DNA from: Pseudomonas pisciculturae
Lineage (GTDB): Bacteria; Pseudomonadota; Gammaproteobacteria; Pseudomonadales; Pseudomonadaceae
Length of the DNA stretch: 64,000 bases
Direction: 5' to 3'
Assembly (NCBI RefSeq): GCF_015461805.1
Contig: NZ_JACVZE010000001.1
Coordinates: forward strand, 682,001-746,000
Position numbers and translations under genes: made by a program. The notes below the pieces were generated by a model that searched no databases, had not been told where the DNA came from, and saw only the letters and a list, made by a program, of their open reading frames with translations. Of this stretch, positions 38,689 through 47,110 are shown in pieces; position 1 is the first letter of the stretch, and each line of letters starts with the position of its first letter.

Positions 38689-39866
38689 TCGCGCAGTGCT
38701 CGCAGGGCCGCCAGCAACCGCTCGATGTCCTGGTCGTTGTTGAGCGGGCTCACAGAAACCCGCGCAACGCTGGCAAGGTCTCTGGCCTGCATATCCAACG
38801 GTGTGTAGGCCACACCGTTGGCGCCGATATTGATGCGCTGCAAACCCAACCGGCGCTTGAGTTCAAAGGCGTCCCAACCGCTGAGGTTGAAGGCGATCAA
38901 GCCTGAGTGACAGGTGCCCAGATCATGCAGGGTAAGGCCCGGAATCTCACGCAAGCCTTGGCGGATTCGCGCGCTGGTGTGTGAGACGCTTTCCCAGACC
39001 CGCTCGATTCCCCATCGGTTCATCTCCTGCAAGGCATTGCCCAACCCCGCCAATAGCGCGAACGACGCCTCGCTCGTTTCAAAACGTCGGGCGTCGCTGC
39101 GCAGGTCGAAACCGTCGGCGCTCCAGGGGGCCGAAAACACGTCGCGCTGGGCCGGGTTCAAGTGCTGCACAAACGCCGGGCGTACATAGAGCAACGCCGT
39201 ACCCCGTGGCCCGCGCAGGTGTTTGCGGCCCGCCGACTTGAGCACATCGCACTGCAACGCCTGCACATCCACGGGCACTTGGCCGACGGCTTGGCCGGCA
39301 TCGATGAAGTAGGGGATGCCATGACGCTTGGCCACTGCGCCGATAGCTTGGGCAGGGTTGATCAGGCCGCCGTTGGCCGGCAGCCAGGTGAGCTCGATCA
39401 GCTTTACGCGGTCGTCGATCATCGACTCCAGCGCCTGTGGGCAAACGGCGCCGGTGGCATCGCAGGGGATGACTTCCACGCGAGCGCCGGCTTGCACGGC
39501 GACTTGCATGCTTGCCAGGTTGCCGCCCCACTCGTGGCGACCTACCAGGATGCGGTCGCCGGGCTGCCAAGGGCCCAAGGCCTGGAACGCCAGGTTCCAG
39601 GCGGTCGAGCCGCTGCTGGCGAAGGCAATTGAGGCGGCGGCTGCGTTGAGTAATTGCGCAGCGGCGCTACGGGCGCTTTCCACCACCACGGCGCCGTGCT
39701 CGCTGGCCTCCATCGGGCCATCGCGGGCCTCGCGTTGCAGTTGCCCGATGATTGTGTCGAGGGTTGCCTGGCTGGGCAAGGAGGCGCCGGCGTGATTGAA
39801 GTGCACGATGCCGGACTGGCAGCCGGGCGTAGCCTCCCGCAGGCTGTGGATGTGCAGCGGGCTCAC
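38685..39866 (-). CDS. Class-V aminotransferase-fold PLP enzyme
   Basis: A 393-residue fold-type I PLP enzyme. The PLP lysine is in SAGRKHLRGPRG (near residue 215), FIDAGQAVGQVPVD gives the Asp that contacts the pyridine nitrogen, and SSGSTAWNLAFQALGP is the phosphate-side loop. It looks like a cysteine desulfurase or isopenicillin N epimerase-like class-V member, with no IscS-type active Cys loop that I can see. The GTG start (39866) overlaps the RidA stop by four bases, so the pair is coupled; RidA would remove the enamine or imine intermediates released by such a PLP enzyme. Controlled probably by the LysR gene upstream. Confidence 0.85.
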   Translation of the reverse strand: MSPLHIHSLREATPGCQSGIVHFNHAGASLPSQATLDTIIGQLQREARDGPMEASEHGAVVVESARSAAAQLLNAAAASIAFASSGSTAWNLAFQALGPWQPGDRILVGRHEWGGNLASMQVAVQAGARVEVIPCDATGAVCPQALESMIDDRVKLIELTWLPANGGLINPAQAIGAVAKRHGIPYFIDAGQAVGQVPVDVQALQCDVLKSAGRKHLRGPRGTALLYVRPAFVQHLNPAQRDVFSAPWSADGFDLRSDARRFETSEASFALLAGLGNALQEMNRWGIERVWESVSHTSARIRQGLREIPGLTLHDLGTCHSGLIAFNLSGWDAFELKRRLGLQRINIGANGVAYTPLDMQARDLASVARVSVSPLNNDQDIERLLAALRALRD

Positions 39867-40333
39867 GGCAGCAGCTCGAAAATGGCGTCAACCTCCACCG
39901 CTACACCCGCAGGCAGGCTGCAAACGCCGACGGCCGTACGCACATGCCGGCCTTTGTCGCCCAGGGCGTTGACCAGCAGGTTGGAGGCGCCATTGGCGAC
40001 TGCGCTTTGCTGTTTGAAGTCGGCGCTGCTGGCAATAAATACCCCAAGGCGCAGCGTGCGCACCAGGCGCGAAAGGTCATCCCCCAACGCCTCGCTCAGT
40101 TGGCCCAGCAGGCCGAGCGCCGCCAGCTCAGCCGCTTGGGTGCCTTCTTCATTGCTGAGGGATTCGCCCAGACGACCTATGTAGGCTGGCACGCCATCGA
40201 TCAAGGGGATTTGCCCGGAGACAAACAGCTGGTTCTGGCTGATCACAGCGTTGACGTAGTTGGCAGCCGGCTGGCTCGGAGTCGGCAGCGTCAGGCCGAG
40301 GGCTTGGACGCGTTGGCGCAGGGAGTGGCTCAT
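39863..40333 (-). CDS. RidA/YjgF-family enamine/imine deaminase
   Basis: A 156-residue protein of the YjgF/YER057c/UK114 family, in the longer (YjgH/atu-like) subgroup: NYVNAVISQNQLFVSGQIPLIDG at the N-terminus, and a C-terminal TAVGVCSLPAGVAVEVDAIFEL in place of the canonical short-form R105 region. Start at the ATG at 40333, with GAGGA six bases away; a TTG two codons upstream is less likely. It is first in a two-gene operon with the class-V PLP enzyme. Confidence 0.9.
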   Translation of the reverse strand: MSHSLRQRVQALGLTLPTPSQPAANYVNAVISQNQLFVSGQIPLIDGVPAYIGRLGESLSNEEGTQAAELAALGLLGQLSEALGDDLSRLVRTLRLGVFIASSADFKQQSAVANGASNLLVNALGDKGRHVRTAVGVCSLPAGVAVEVDAIFELLP

Positions 40334-40422
40334 GATCAATCCTCAAGGGGTAGAGGGTTGAGCATGTTGGCTGGCGTGATGGGCGACAAACGCATAGATC
40401 TCACACGACGTATCGAAATATC

Positions 40423-41289
40423 TCACGTATCAAAGCAAGCTTTCTTCAACCACTGGCTGAAACACTCGGCCGCTTCACTGGCCCGGCCTTGCGGGGCGAT
40501 CAGCCAGTAGCCGATTTCGCTGTGGTAGGGCGGCCAGTCGAAGGCTTCAACGAGGCTGCCGTCCTTGAGCCTGCGTTCGATCAGGCGGTGGCGGCCCATG
40601 GCGATGCCCTGGCCGGCCACGGCGGCTTCGACCACGATATTGTAGTCGTGCAGCATGACGCGGGGATGCTGGGCGAGGTCGACGTGGTAGTGCTCGGACC
40701 AATCGGTCCATTCGAACGGCCGGTGCGAGGTGGCCATCAGCAGCGGGCTATCATGCCGGGCCTTGAACGCCGGGCTGCAAACCGGCGAGATCACTTCCGG
40801 CATCAGGCGTGTGGCGTGTACGTCGGGCCAGTCGCCTTTGCCATAGCGGATGGCCAGGTCGACTTCGGCGCCAGCAACATTGGCCAGTTGAATCGCCGGT
40901 AACAACTCCACCTGGATATGCGGGTAGCGGTTAAGAAACTCAGCCAGGCGGGGTGCCAGCCATAGCGTGGCGAAGGACGCCAGCAAGCCAATACGCAATA
41001 CCGTGATGCTCGGCGCGACCCGTTGGCTGCGCGTGGCGGCGGCAATGGCATCTAGAGCAGGGCGGATCTCGTCGTAGTACTGCTGGCCGTCGGCAGTTAG
41101 ATCAATGGCGCGGGTGCGTCGGATAAACAGCGGTTTGCCCAGGTGTTGCTCAAGCTTGTGTACCTGGTGGCTCAACGCGCTCTGGGTGACCGACAATTCG
41201 TTGGCCGCCTTGATAAAGCTCAAATGCCGCGCCACGGCCTCGAAGGCGCGCAGGGCCAGCAACGGTGGAAGATCCTTGTGCAGTGCCAC
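40423..41289 (-). CDS. LysR-family regulator, GcvA/AmpR-like
   Basis: A 288-residue regulator. The frame can be read far upstream, but the protein should begin at the GTG at 41289 (VALHKDLPPLLALRAFEAVARHLS): this gives the normal LysR length and an AGGAG lies upstream. The HTH is SFIKAANELSVTQSALSHQVHKLEQHLG (about 23-50). The effector domain resembles the GcvA group. It is 89 bp upstream of, and in the same direction as, ridA and the aminotransferase gene and is probably their regulator. Confidence 0.88.
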   Translation of the reverse strand: MALHKDLPPLLALRAFEAVARHLSFIKAANELSVTQSALSHQVHKLEQHLGKPLFIRRTRAIDLTADGQQYYDEIRPALDAIAAATRSQRVAPSITVLRIGLLASFATLWLAPRLAEFLNRYPHIQVELLPAIQLANVAGAEVDLAIRYGKGDWPDVHATRLMPEVISPVCSPAFKARHDSPLLMATSHRPFEWTDWSEHYHVDLAQHPRVMLHDYNIVVEAAVAGQGIAMGRHRLIERRLKDGSLVEAFDWPPYHSEIGYWLIAPQGRASEAAECFSQWLKKACFDT

Positions 41290-41418
41290 CGGGGTGCATC
41301 TCCTGACCTGGGAAAATGCCGATTTTGGGCGCTGACCTGCATTTTGTCGCCCGTAGATTTGCGGTGGGGCGGGGCAGGCCGCATTATTGAGGCATTCCCG
41401 CCACGACGTAGCCAAGCC

Positions 41419-41580
41419 ATGAGTGATGACGACAAGCTGATCGACCTGAATGCCGAACGGGCCAAACGTGTCCACGACTTGAATGACAAGCGCCTCAATG
41501 AAGTGCGCCAGGCGTTTGAACACGCGATGCCGCTCGGCAAAGTTAAGAAAAAAACCAAGAACAAACCGAAAAAGCGTTGA
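41419..41580 (+). CDS. Small conserved hypothetical basic protein
   Basis: A 53-residue protein starting at the ATG at 41419 (MSDDDKLIDLNAERAKR). Its sequence is a charged helix (residues 5-35) with a lysine-rich C-terminal tail (KVKKKTKNKPKKR). I recall close copies in most Pseudomonas genomes. No function is known; the basic tail could bind nucleic acid. The ribosome site is poor. It is divergent from the LysR gene and ends in front of a hairpin (41585-41606). Confidence 0.7.
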   Translation: MSDDDKLIDLNAERAKRVHDLNDKRLNEVRQAFEHAMPLGKVKKKTKNKPKKR

Positions 41581-41584
41581 GACA

Positions 41585-41606
41585 ACCTGCATCCCTTGAT
41601 GCAGGT
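41585..41606 (+). terminator. Hairpin after the 53-residue gene
   Basis: ACCTGCATC pairs perfectly with GATGCAGGT around CCTT, four bases after the stop codon. Only a short T-rich stretch follows, so strength is moderate. Confidence 0.6.
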
Positions 41607-41644
41607 CAGTTATTGCCCTTCTTTACGCCCCGTTGCGGGCGACA

Positions 41645-41658
41645 TTGATCCCCGTCAA
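41645..41658 (+). promoter_or_regulatory. ANR/FNR box upstream of the 38-codon gene
   Basis: TTGATCCCCGTCAA matches the ANR/FNR consensus TTGAT-N4-(A/G)TCAA in all defined positions. A -10-like TAACTT is at 41681-41686, which places the box centre about 41 bases before the expected transcription start, as in class II FNR promoters. It points to low-oxygen induction of the gene at 41724. Confidence 0.75.
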
Positions 41659-41723
41659 TTTTCCAATCCGTCTTCTCGATTAACTTAGCCCTATCGCAAC
41701 AGGGCAAGTGCAGGAGGCCGGTC

Positions 41724-41840
41724 ATGTTTATCGATAATGTGGTATTTGCCGGAGTGCTGACGGTCAGCCTCATGGTGCTGTTTTTTGTAGGGTTTGGAAT
41801 TTTTATCTGGAAAGACGCGAACAAGCGTAAAAAACCTTAA
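41724..41840 (+). CDS. ccoM: Probable cbb3-type cytochrome oxidase small subunit CcoM
   Basis: A 38-residue single-span membrane protein: a short polar start (MFIDNV), one helix (about 7-29) and a basic end (WKDANKRKKP). The pattern fits CcoM, the additional subunit found in the P. stutzeri cbb3 oxidase, from memory of that sequence (xFxDNVVxAGVxTV...GFGxFIWKDA). GGAGG lies at 41713-41717 before the ATG. The ANR/FNR box 66 bp upstream is what an oxidase subunit for microaerobic respiration should have. A short terminator follows. The main cco genes are not in the window. A different tiny inner-membrane protein is the alternative. Confidence 0.68.
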   Translation: MFIDNVVFAGVLTVSLMVLFFVGFGIFIWKDANKRKKP

Positions 41841-41875
41841 GTCTTTTCGGGTTACATGAGCACGCAAGGCATTTT

Positions 41876-41900
41876 GGGCGACTTCGGTCGCCCTTTTTTT
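41876..41900 (+). terminator. Intrinsic terminator of the ccoM-like gene
   Basis: GGGCGAC pairs with GTCGCCC around TTCG, a stable tetraloop, followed directly by eight T residues. Confidence 0.92.
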
Positions 41901-41934
41901 TGTGCGCAAAATTTAATAAACAACACCGGCCTCC

Positions 41935-42023
41935 TGTGGGAGCGGGCTTGCTCGCGAATACGGTGTATCAGAAACAGATGTGCTGACTGACACACCGCAT
42001 TCGCGAGCAAGCCCGCTCCCACA
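41935..42023. repeat. REP palindrome pair, GGGAGCGGGCTTGCTCGCGAA type
   Basis: Two inverted copies of TGTGGGAGCGGGCTTGCTCG flank a roughly 45-bp spacer. This is the same variant as the pair at 2141 and lies between convergent terminators. Confidence 0.92.
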
Positions 42024-42061
42024 TTTGAATCTGATTCGGCTTGAGATCAACTCATAGGCAT

Positions 42062-42100
42062 AAAAAAAGGTGCGACCCTCGCGGATCGCACCTTTTTTAT
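42062..42100 (-). terminator. Terminator of the Pit transporter gene
   Basis: AAAAAAAGGTGCGA pairs with TCGCACCTTTTTT around a CCCTCGCGGA-type loop. On the minus strand it ends in a long T-run, 14 bp after the pit stop; it is symmetric and may work on both strands. Confidence 0.92.
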
Positions 42101-42113
42101 GCGGGGCTGGCTA

Positions 42114-43589
42114 TCAGCTGCCCAGCGCCTTCGACGCCAACCAGAACAACCCGGCCGACAGGCCAACAGTTGCTGGCAGGGTCAGCACCCAGGCCATCAG
42201 GATGGTCTTGACGGTGCCGCCTTGCAGGCCGCTTTTGTTCGCGACCATCGTACCGGCCACGCCCGACGACAGCACGTGAGTGGTAGAAACCGGCAACGCA
42301 AAGATGTTGGCAAAGCCAATCATGGTCGCGGTGGTGATCTGTGCCGACATGCCCTGGGCGTACGTCATGCCCTGCTTGCCGATCTTCTCACCGATGGTCA
42401 GTACCACACGCTTCCAGCCGACCATGGTGCCCAGGCCCAAGGCCAGTGCAACGGCGAGGATGACCCAGAACGGGGCGTACTCAGTGGTGGCAGTCAGGTC
42501 TTTGCGCAGTTTGTCCAGGTCGGACTTCTCACGCGCTTCCAGGCCCGGCAGCTTGCCGACTTTCTTCGCGGTATCGTCCAGGCACAGCAGGTAGCGACGT
42601 ACTTCGATGCGGTGGTCAGCGGTCAGCGAATGGTAGTCGGAGACACCTTTCAATGTGCCCAGCAGCGCCTCGATGGTCGGCTCGGTCTGTTGCGGGTTGC
42701 ACTGGAACTTGCCCGGCAGATCGTTCTTCACGCTTTTGCCCAGGGCCAGGAACTCACCGAGGGTCTCGTGGTTGCGCTGGTAGAACTGGTTCAAGTGCAG
42801 GGTTGCGTCGCGAGTACGTTCGATCTGGTAGGTGGTGCTGCCCAGGTCCAGTACGAACTGGGCTGGGACGATACCGATCAACACCAGCATGATCAGACCG
42901 ATGCCTTTCTGGCCATCGTTGGAACCGTGCACAAAGCTCACAGCCATGGCCGAAATCACCAGCACAAGACGATTCCAGAACGGCGGGTGCTTCTTGTCGT
43001 CGAGCTTGCGGCGCTGGTCCGGCGTCTTGTGCATCTTCGACAGCGGGCGCCACCATTTCAGGCCGATCAGCACCAGGGCTGCGACCAGGAAACCGGCCAT
43101 CGGCGAGAACACCAGGGAGGCACCGATATCGATCGCTTTCTGCCAGTTCACACCGTCAGCCAGGGGGATATCGTTGATCAGGGCGTTGGCCAAGCCTACA
43201 CCGAGGATCGAGCCGATCAGGGTGTGGGAGCTGGAAGCCGGGATACCGAAGTACCAGGTGCCCAGGTTCCAGGTGATTGCCGCTGCCAATAGCGAGAAGA
43301 CCATGGCCAGGCCGTGGCCGGTGTTCACATTGATCAGCAACTCCACCGGCAGCAAGTGCACGATGGCGTAGGCGACGCCCACACCGCCGAGCAACACGCC
43401 GAGGAAGTTGAACACCCCGGAGAAGAACACGGCCAGGTGCGGCGGCATGGCTTTGGTATAGATGACTGTGGCCACCGCGTTAGCGGTGTCATGAAAGCCA
43501 TTGATGAACTCGAAGGCGAGGACAAAGGCCAGGGCGAGCAACAGGCTCACTAGAACCCAAGCATCCAGTCCGCTGAATAAATCGATCAT
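42114..43589 (-). CDS. pit: Low-affinity inorganic phosphate transporter Pit
   Basis: A 491-residue symporter for metal-phosphate complexes and protons, with about ten membrane helices and the two inverted Pit signatures: FINGFHDTANAVATVIYTKAM in the N-terminal half (residues 29-49) and SAQITTATMIGFANIFALPVSTTHVLSSGVAGTM in the C-terminal half. The long soluble loop between them (about 230-380) is normal in pseudomonad Pit proteins. Its ribosome site is weak. A PhoB-like sequence lies 186 bp upstream but points the other way. Confidence 0.94.
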   Translation of the reverse strand: MIDLFSGLDAWVLVSLLLALAFVLAFEFINGFHDTANAVATVIYTKAMPPHLAVFFSGVFNFLGVLLGGVGVAYAIVHLLPVELLINVNTGHGLAMVFSLLAAAITWNLGTWYFGIPASSSHTLIGSILGVGLANALINDIPLADGVNWQKAIDIGASLVFSPMAGFLVAALVLIGLKWWRPLSKMHKTPDQRRKLDDKKHPPFWNRLVLVISAMAVSFVHGSNDGQKGIGLIMLVLIGIVPAQFVLDLGSTTYQIERTRDATLHLNQFYQRNHETLGEFLALGKSVKNDLPGKFQCNPQQTEPTIEALLGTLKGVSDYHSLTADHRIEVRRYLLCLDDTAKKVGKLPGLEAREKSDLDKLRKDLTATTEYAPFWVILAVALALGLGTMVGWKRVVLTIGEKIGKQGMTYAQGMSAQITTATMIGFANIFALPVSTTHVLSSGVAGTMVANKSGLQGGTVKTILMAWVLTLPATVGLSAGLFWLASKALGS

Positions 43590-43903
43590 GAAGGTTTTCT
43601 GACCCGGTCGTAAGGGGGCGCGATTATGCCAGAAAACCTCGGTAATCGATGCACTAGCTGCTCATCGGTCACAATCTTCATTAGAAAATCAGGTAGGAAA
43701 GGCGCGCATCCCAGGGTTTTCGGGGGTTTGACAAGTCTTTGATTTGTAAAGCGGAGGGCGGGAATCGGTGCGGATTGTCACGAAAACGTCATGTCTGAAA
43801 CATTTGTATGAAATTTCGCTGGTGCAAGTGAGATGCAAGGTGGCCGGATGCTGGCGGTGCGCTAGCATCCGAGGCCAAACCTTAGCGGTTCAAACCGAGT
43901 CGC
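43590..43903. other. Gap upstream of pit
   Basis: A 314-bp stretch without a supportable gene. It holds the pit leader and, at 43775-43792, a sequence close to a PhoB box (TTGTCAC-GAAA-ACGTCAT). I see no REP and no ORF with a ribosome site. Confidence 0.5.
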
Positions 43904-44104
43904 TTATGGCTCCTCGGTTTTGAGTTCCTGTTCTATCTTTTGGATTTCCTGGGCAAATGCCTGGTCGAGCAGGCTGGCGCGCTTGCGCCATGGTTTGCGT
44001 TCAGGTTCAGGCTGGGCGGCGTAGGTGGTGACTTCCCCGCCGTAAACATCCTTGTAACGTTGTTCCTGGCGCTCAAGTTCCGCGCGCAGTTCATCTTTCG
44101 TCAC
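43904..44104 (-). CDS. Small conserved hypothetical charged protein
   Basis: A 66-residue acidic/basic helical protein ([30 protein letters not shown]...[26 protein letters not shown]). It starts with a GTG at 44104, behind the weak site TAGGTAAC. The two charged helices suggest a coiled coil or a small adaptor. I recall short homologues in pseudomonads only as hypotheticals. It is monocistronic; its stop sits inside a small ACCGAG/CTCGGT stem. Confidence 0.65.
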   Translation of the reverse strand: MTKDELRAELERQEQRYKDVYGGEVTTYAAQPEPERKPWRKRASLLDQAFAQEIQKIEQELKTEEP

Positions 44105-44648
44105 ATCGTTACCTAATTGAGTTGAGTGTAATTACATTGCAGCGTGATGCCTGAATTCGGCCCTTGGCATACTCCAACTTGAACCGTTCAAGTTTAAAGC
44201 AGCTAACAGAAACCCGTTGTTATAGCTGTCATTCGAGGCAGGTAGTTGCGACCGACCATGCACAGCCTGTGCATGACTTGGCGAGCTCTGCTCCCGATAG
44301 TGAAACCGGGCCGACCTCCGCACAAGGTGCATTATAGCGGCGCATTTGAATAACACTATCAGCGTAAAGTTAAAAAGCGTCAACTTCGTGTGAGGGTTTT
44401 GTTACACGCCGGTGTCGGTATTTGCTGAAAGATTGGCGTCATAAATTCCTCGCGACAGACGGCGCTGTTAACCCCCATTTAAACGCGTATTACGGGCTCG
44501 GTTCGGCGCCGCGCAAAATTGCGATTATCGGATAGCTGTCCGATAATCGCCCAATGTTGCTGGCCCTGCCTTGTGCATCCCGGTCTGCGCGGCTTGTAAT
44601 AGCCAGTAACCATCCCTTGCGGTCGACAATAAGAGAAAGGACCCCGAT
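44105..44648. other. Long pcaR upstream region with palindromes
   Basis: A 544-bp gap with no convincing gene (an 83-codon minus-strand frame lacks a ribosome site and family features). It holds two perfect 9-1-9 palindromes: AACTTGAACCGTTCAAGTT (44177-44195) and CATGCACAGCCTGTGCATG (44257-44275), and the pcaR operator at 44521-44552. Confidence 0.55.
44521..44552. promoter_or_regulatory. Probable PcaR operator upstream of pcaR
   Basis: GCGATTATCGGA and TCCGATAATCGC form a perfect 12-bp inverted repeat with a six-base spacer. The right half, read as GTCCGATAATCGCCC, agrees in 13 of 15 positions with the PcaR site I recall from P. putida (GTTCGATAATCGCAC). It is 97-128 bp before the pcaR start, consistent with autoregulation. 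Confidence 0.65.
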
Positions 44649-45491
44649 ATGAACGATCAATTGCGCAACTCTTTTGCGTCGGTGGCGCCGCCGATCGTTG
44701 CTTCAGCGGCCAAGCGTATCCAGGCGTTCACCGGTGACCCGGACTTCATGACCTCCCTGGCCCGTGGCCTCGCCGTGGTGCAGGCATTCCAGGAGCGTAA
44801 ACGTCATCTCACCATCGCGCAGATCAGCCACCGCACCGAAATCCCCCGCGCCGCCGTGCGCCGTTGCCTGCATACCCTGATCAAACTGGGCTACGCCACC
44901 ACCGATGGCCGCACGTATTCGTTGTTGCCCAAGGTGCTGACCCTGGGCCATGCCTACTTGTCTTCCACACCATTGGCCGTGTCGGCCCAGCCCTATCTGG
45001 ACCGCATGAGTGAGCAACTGCACGAGGCGTGCAACATGGCCACCCTCGAAGGCGATGACATTCTCTACATCGCCCGTTCGGCCACGACCCAGCGCCTTAT
45101 TTCCGTGGACTTGTCGGTAGGCGGGCGCCTGCCAGCGTATTGCACCTCCATGGGCCGCATCCTGCTGGCAGCGCTGGATGACGCTTCGCTGCACGAATAC
45201 CTCGATCACGCCGACCTGCAAACCAAGACCAGCCGCACGTTGACCAGCCCGGATGCATTGCTCGAATGCCTGCAACAGGTCCGGCAGCAGGGCTGGTGCA
45301 TCGTCGACCAGGAACTCGAACAAGGCCTGCGCTCCATCGCCGTGCCGGTGTACGACGCGTCTGGCCAAGTGCTGGCCGCCCTCAATGTCAGCACCCACGC
45401 CGGTCGGGTCAGCCGCGCCGACTTGGAGCAGCGCTTCCTGCCGAGCATGCTCACTGCCAGTCGTGAGCTCAGTGCGCAGCTGTTTGCCTAA
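44649..45491 (+). CDS. pcaR: IclR-family pca regulon activator PcaR
   Basis: A 280-residue IclR-type regulator that activates pca genes in response to beta-ketoadipate. The winged HTH spans about 36-97 (FMTSLARGLAVVQAF...LTIAQISHRTEIPRAAVRRCLHTLIKLGYA). The IclR effector domain follows (about 110-275) with SVGGRLPAYCTSMGRILLA and the family's terminal VSTHAGRVSRADLE. The start has AAGGA upstream. It heads the pca cluster and lies 147 bp before pcaK in the same direction. Confidence 0.95.
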   Translation: MNDQLRNSFASVAPPIVASAAKRIQAFTGDPDFMTSLARGLAVVQAFQERKRHLTIAQISHRTEIPRAAVRRCLHTLIKLGYATTDGRTYSLLPKVLTLGHAYLSSTPLAVSAQPYLDRMSEQLHEACNMATLEGDDILYIARSATTQRLISVDLSVGGRLPAYCTSMGRILLAALDDASLHEYLDHADLQTKTSRTLTSPDALLECLQQVRQQGWCIVDQELEQGLRSIAVPVYDASGQVLAALNVSTHAGRVSRADLEQRFLPSMLTASRELSAQLFA

Positions 45492-45638
45492 GGTGTTCGG
45501 TGACCGCACAGATCCCGGCCTGATCAATTGACGGTGTTTCCCCTGACTTATTAATGTGCGGCAGCGCTGCTTTGAGCGCCCCCAATAATAATGGCGACCC
45601 CAGGTCGCCAGCCCGCCATCGGTGTGGAAATAACAATA

Positions 45639-46979
45639 ATGAATCAGCCATCTGTCGGTACTACCCTGGACGTGCAGTCCTTTATCAACGCCCAGCCACT
45701 GTCTCGCTATCAGTGGCGCGTGGTGATCCTGTGTTTCCTCATCGTTTTCCTTGACGGTCTCGACACCGCTGCCATGGGCTTTATTGCGCCCGCGTTGTCC
45801 CAGGATTGGGGTATCGATCGCGCCAGCCTGGGCCCGGTGATGAGCGCCGCCTTGATCGGCATGGTCTTCGGCGCGCTCGGTTCTGGCCCGTTGGCAGACC
45901 GTTTCGGCCGCAAAGTCGTGTTGGTGGGCGCGGTGCTGGTGTTTGGCGCCTTCAGCCTGGCGTCGGCCTACAGCACTAACGTTGATCAACTGTTGGTACT
46001 GCGCTTTCTCACCGGGCTGGGCCTGGGGGCGGGCATGCCGAATGCAACGACGCTGCTCTCCGAATACACCCCCGAGCGCCACAAGTCGTTGTTGGTGACC
46101 AGCATGTTCTGCGGCTTCAACCTGGGCATGGCCGGGGGTGGCTTTATCTCCGCCAAGCTGATCCCGGCGTTTGGCTGGCACGCCTTGCTGATGATCGGCG
46201 GCATCCTGCCGTTGATCCTGGTGGTCGTGTTGGTGCTGTGGCTGCCGGAGTCAGCGCGTTACCTGGTGGTGCGCAACCGCGGCACCGACAAAGTGCGCAA
46301 GACCCTCTCACCCATCGAGCCGACCATCGTCGCCCAGGCCTCAGCGTTCAGCGTGCCGGAACAAAAAACCGTGAAGGCCCGCAACGTGTTTGCGGTGATC
46401 TTCTCCGGTACCTACAGCGCAGGCACCTTGTTGCTGTGGCTCACCTACTTTATGGGCCTGGTGATTGTTTACCTGCTCACCAGTTGGCTGCCAACCCTGA
46501 TGCGCGACAGCGGCGCCAGCATGGAACAGGCCGCGTTTATTGGCGCGTTGTTCCAATTTGGCGGCGTGCTGAGCGCCGTGGGCGTGGGCTGGGCGATGGA
46601 CCGGTTCAACCCCCACAAGGTCATCGGCACCTTCTACCTGCTGGCCGGGGTGTTTGCCTACGCGGTGGGGCAGAGCCTGGGCAATATCACGGTACTGGCG
46701 ACGTTGGTGTTGATTGCCGGCATGTGCGTCAACGGGGCGCAATCGGCAATGCCATCGCTGGCGGCGCGTTTTTACCCGACCCAAGGCCGTGCCACGGGCG
46801 TGTCGTGGATGCTGGGTATCGGCCGCTTCGGCGCGATCCTCGGCGCCTGGATGGGCGCCACGTTGCTGGGGTTGGGCTGGAATTTCGAGCAAGTGCTGAC
46901 GGCGTTGGTGATTCCGGCGGCGCTGGCTACCGCAGCGGTGATTATCAAAGGCATGGTCAGCCACGCTGATGCCACTTGA
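45639..46979 (+). CDS. pcaK: 4-hydroxybenzoate/protocatechuate MFS transporter PcaK
   Basis: A 446-residue aromatic acid:H+ symporter. The AAHS-family motif FLDGLDTAAMGFIAPAL lies in helix 1 (about 37-53), with DGLDT carrying the essential Asp; the loop 2-3 motif is GPLADRFGRK; loop 8-9 reads GWAMDRFNPHKVIG. The start at 45639 is chosen because it gives the usual length; the ribosome site is weak. It sits second in the pca cluster and brings in the substrate for the enzymes downstream. In P. putida PcaK also supports chemotaxis to 4-hydroxybenzoate. Confidence 0.94.
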   Translation: MNQPSVGTTLDVQSFINAQPLSRYQWRVVILCFLIVFLDGLDTAAMGFIAPALSQDWGIDRASLGPVMSAALIGMVFGALGSGPLADRFGRKVVLVGAVLVFGAFSLASAYSTNVDQLLVLRFLTGLGLGAGMPNATTLLSEYTPERHKSLLVTSMFCGFNLGMAGGGFISAKLIPAFGWHALLMIGGILPLILVVVLVLWLPESARYLVVRNRGTDKVRKTLSPIEPTIVAQASAFSVPEQKTVKARNVFAVIFSGTYSAGTLLLWLTYFMGLVIVYLLTSWLPTLMRDSGASMEQAAFIGALFQFGGVLSAVGVGWAMDRFNPHKVIGTFYLLAGVFAYAVGQSLGNITVLATLVLIAGMCVNGAQSAMPSLAARFYPTQGRATGVSWMLGIGRFGAILGAWMGATLLGLGWNFEQVLTALVIPAALATAAVIIKGMVSHADAT

Positions 46980-46999
46980 GGCTCGCCACGGTTAAACAG

Positions 47000-47090
47000 G
47001 TGGGAGGGGGCTTGCTCCCGATAGCGGAGTGTCAGTTATGGATAAGGTGACTGAACCACCGCTATCGGGGGCAAGCCCCCTCGCACATTG
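47000..47090. repeat. REP palindrome pair, GGGAGGGGGCTTGC type (imperfect)
   Basis: The left arm reads GTGGGAGGGGGCTTGCTCCC and the right arm complements GCGAGGGGGCTTGCCCCCGA, with two mismatches between them. It separates pcaK from the pcaF promoter. Confidence 0.88.
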
Positions 47091-47110
47091 ACCGAGTACA
47101 GCCGGCACAA

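Noticed and set aside
44132..44383. An 83-codon minus-strand frame upstream of pcaR
   Set aside because: No Shine-Dalgarno, codon use unlike its neighbours, and it contains the two non-coding palindromes.
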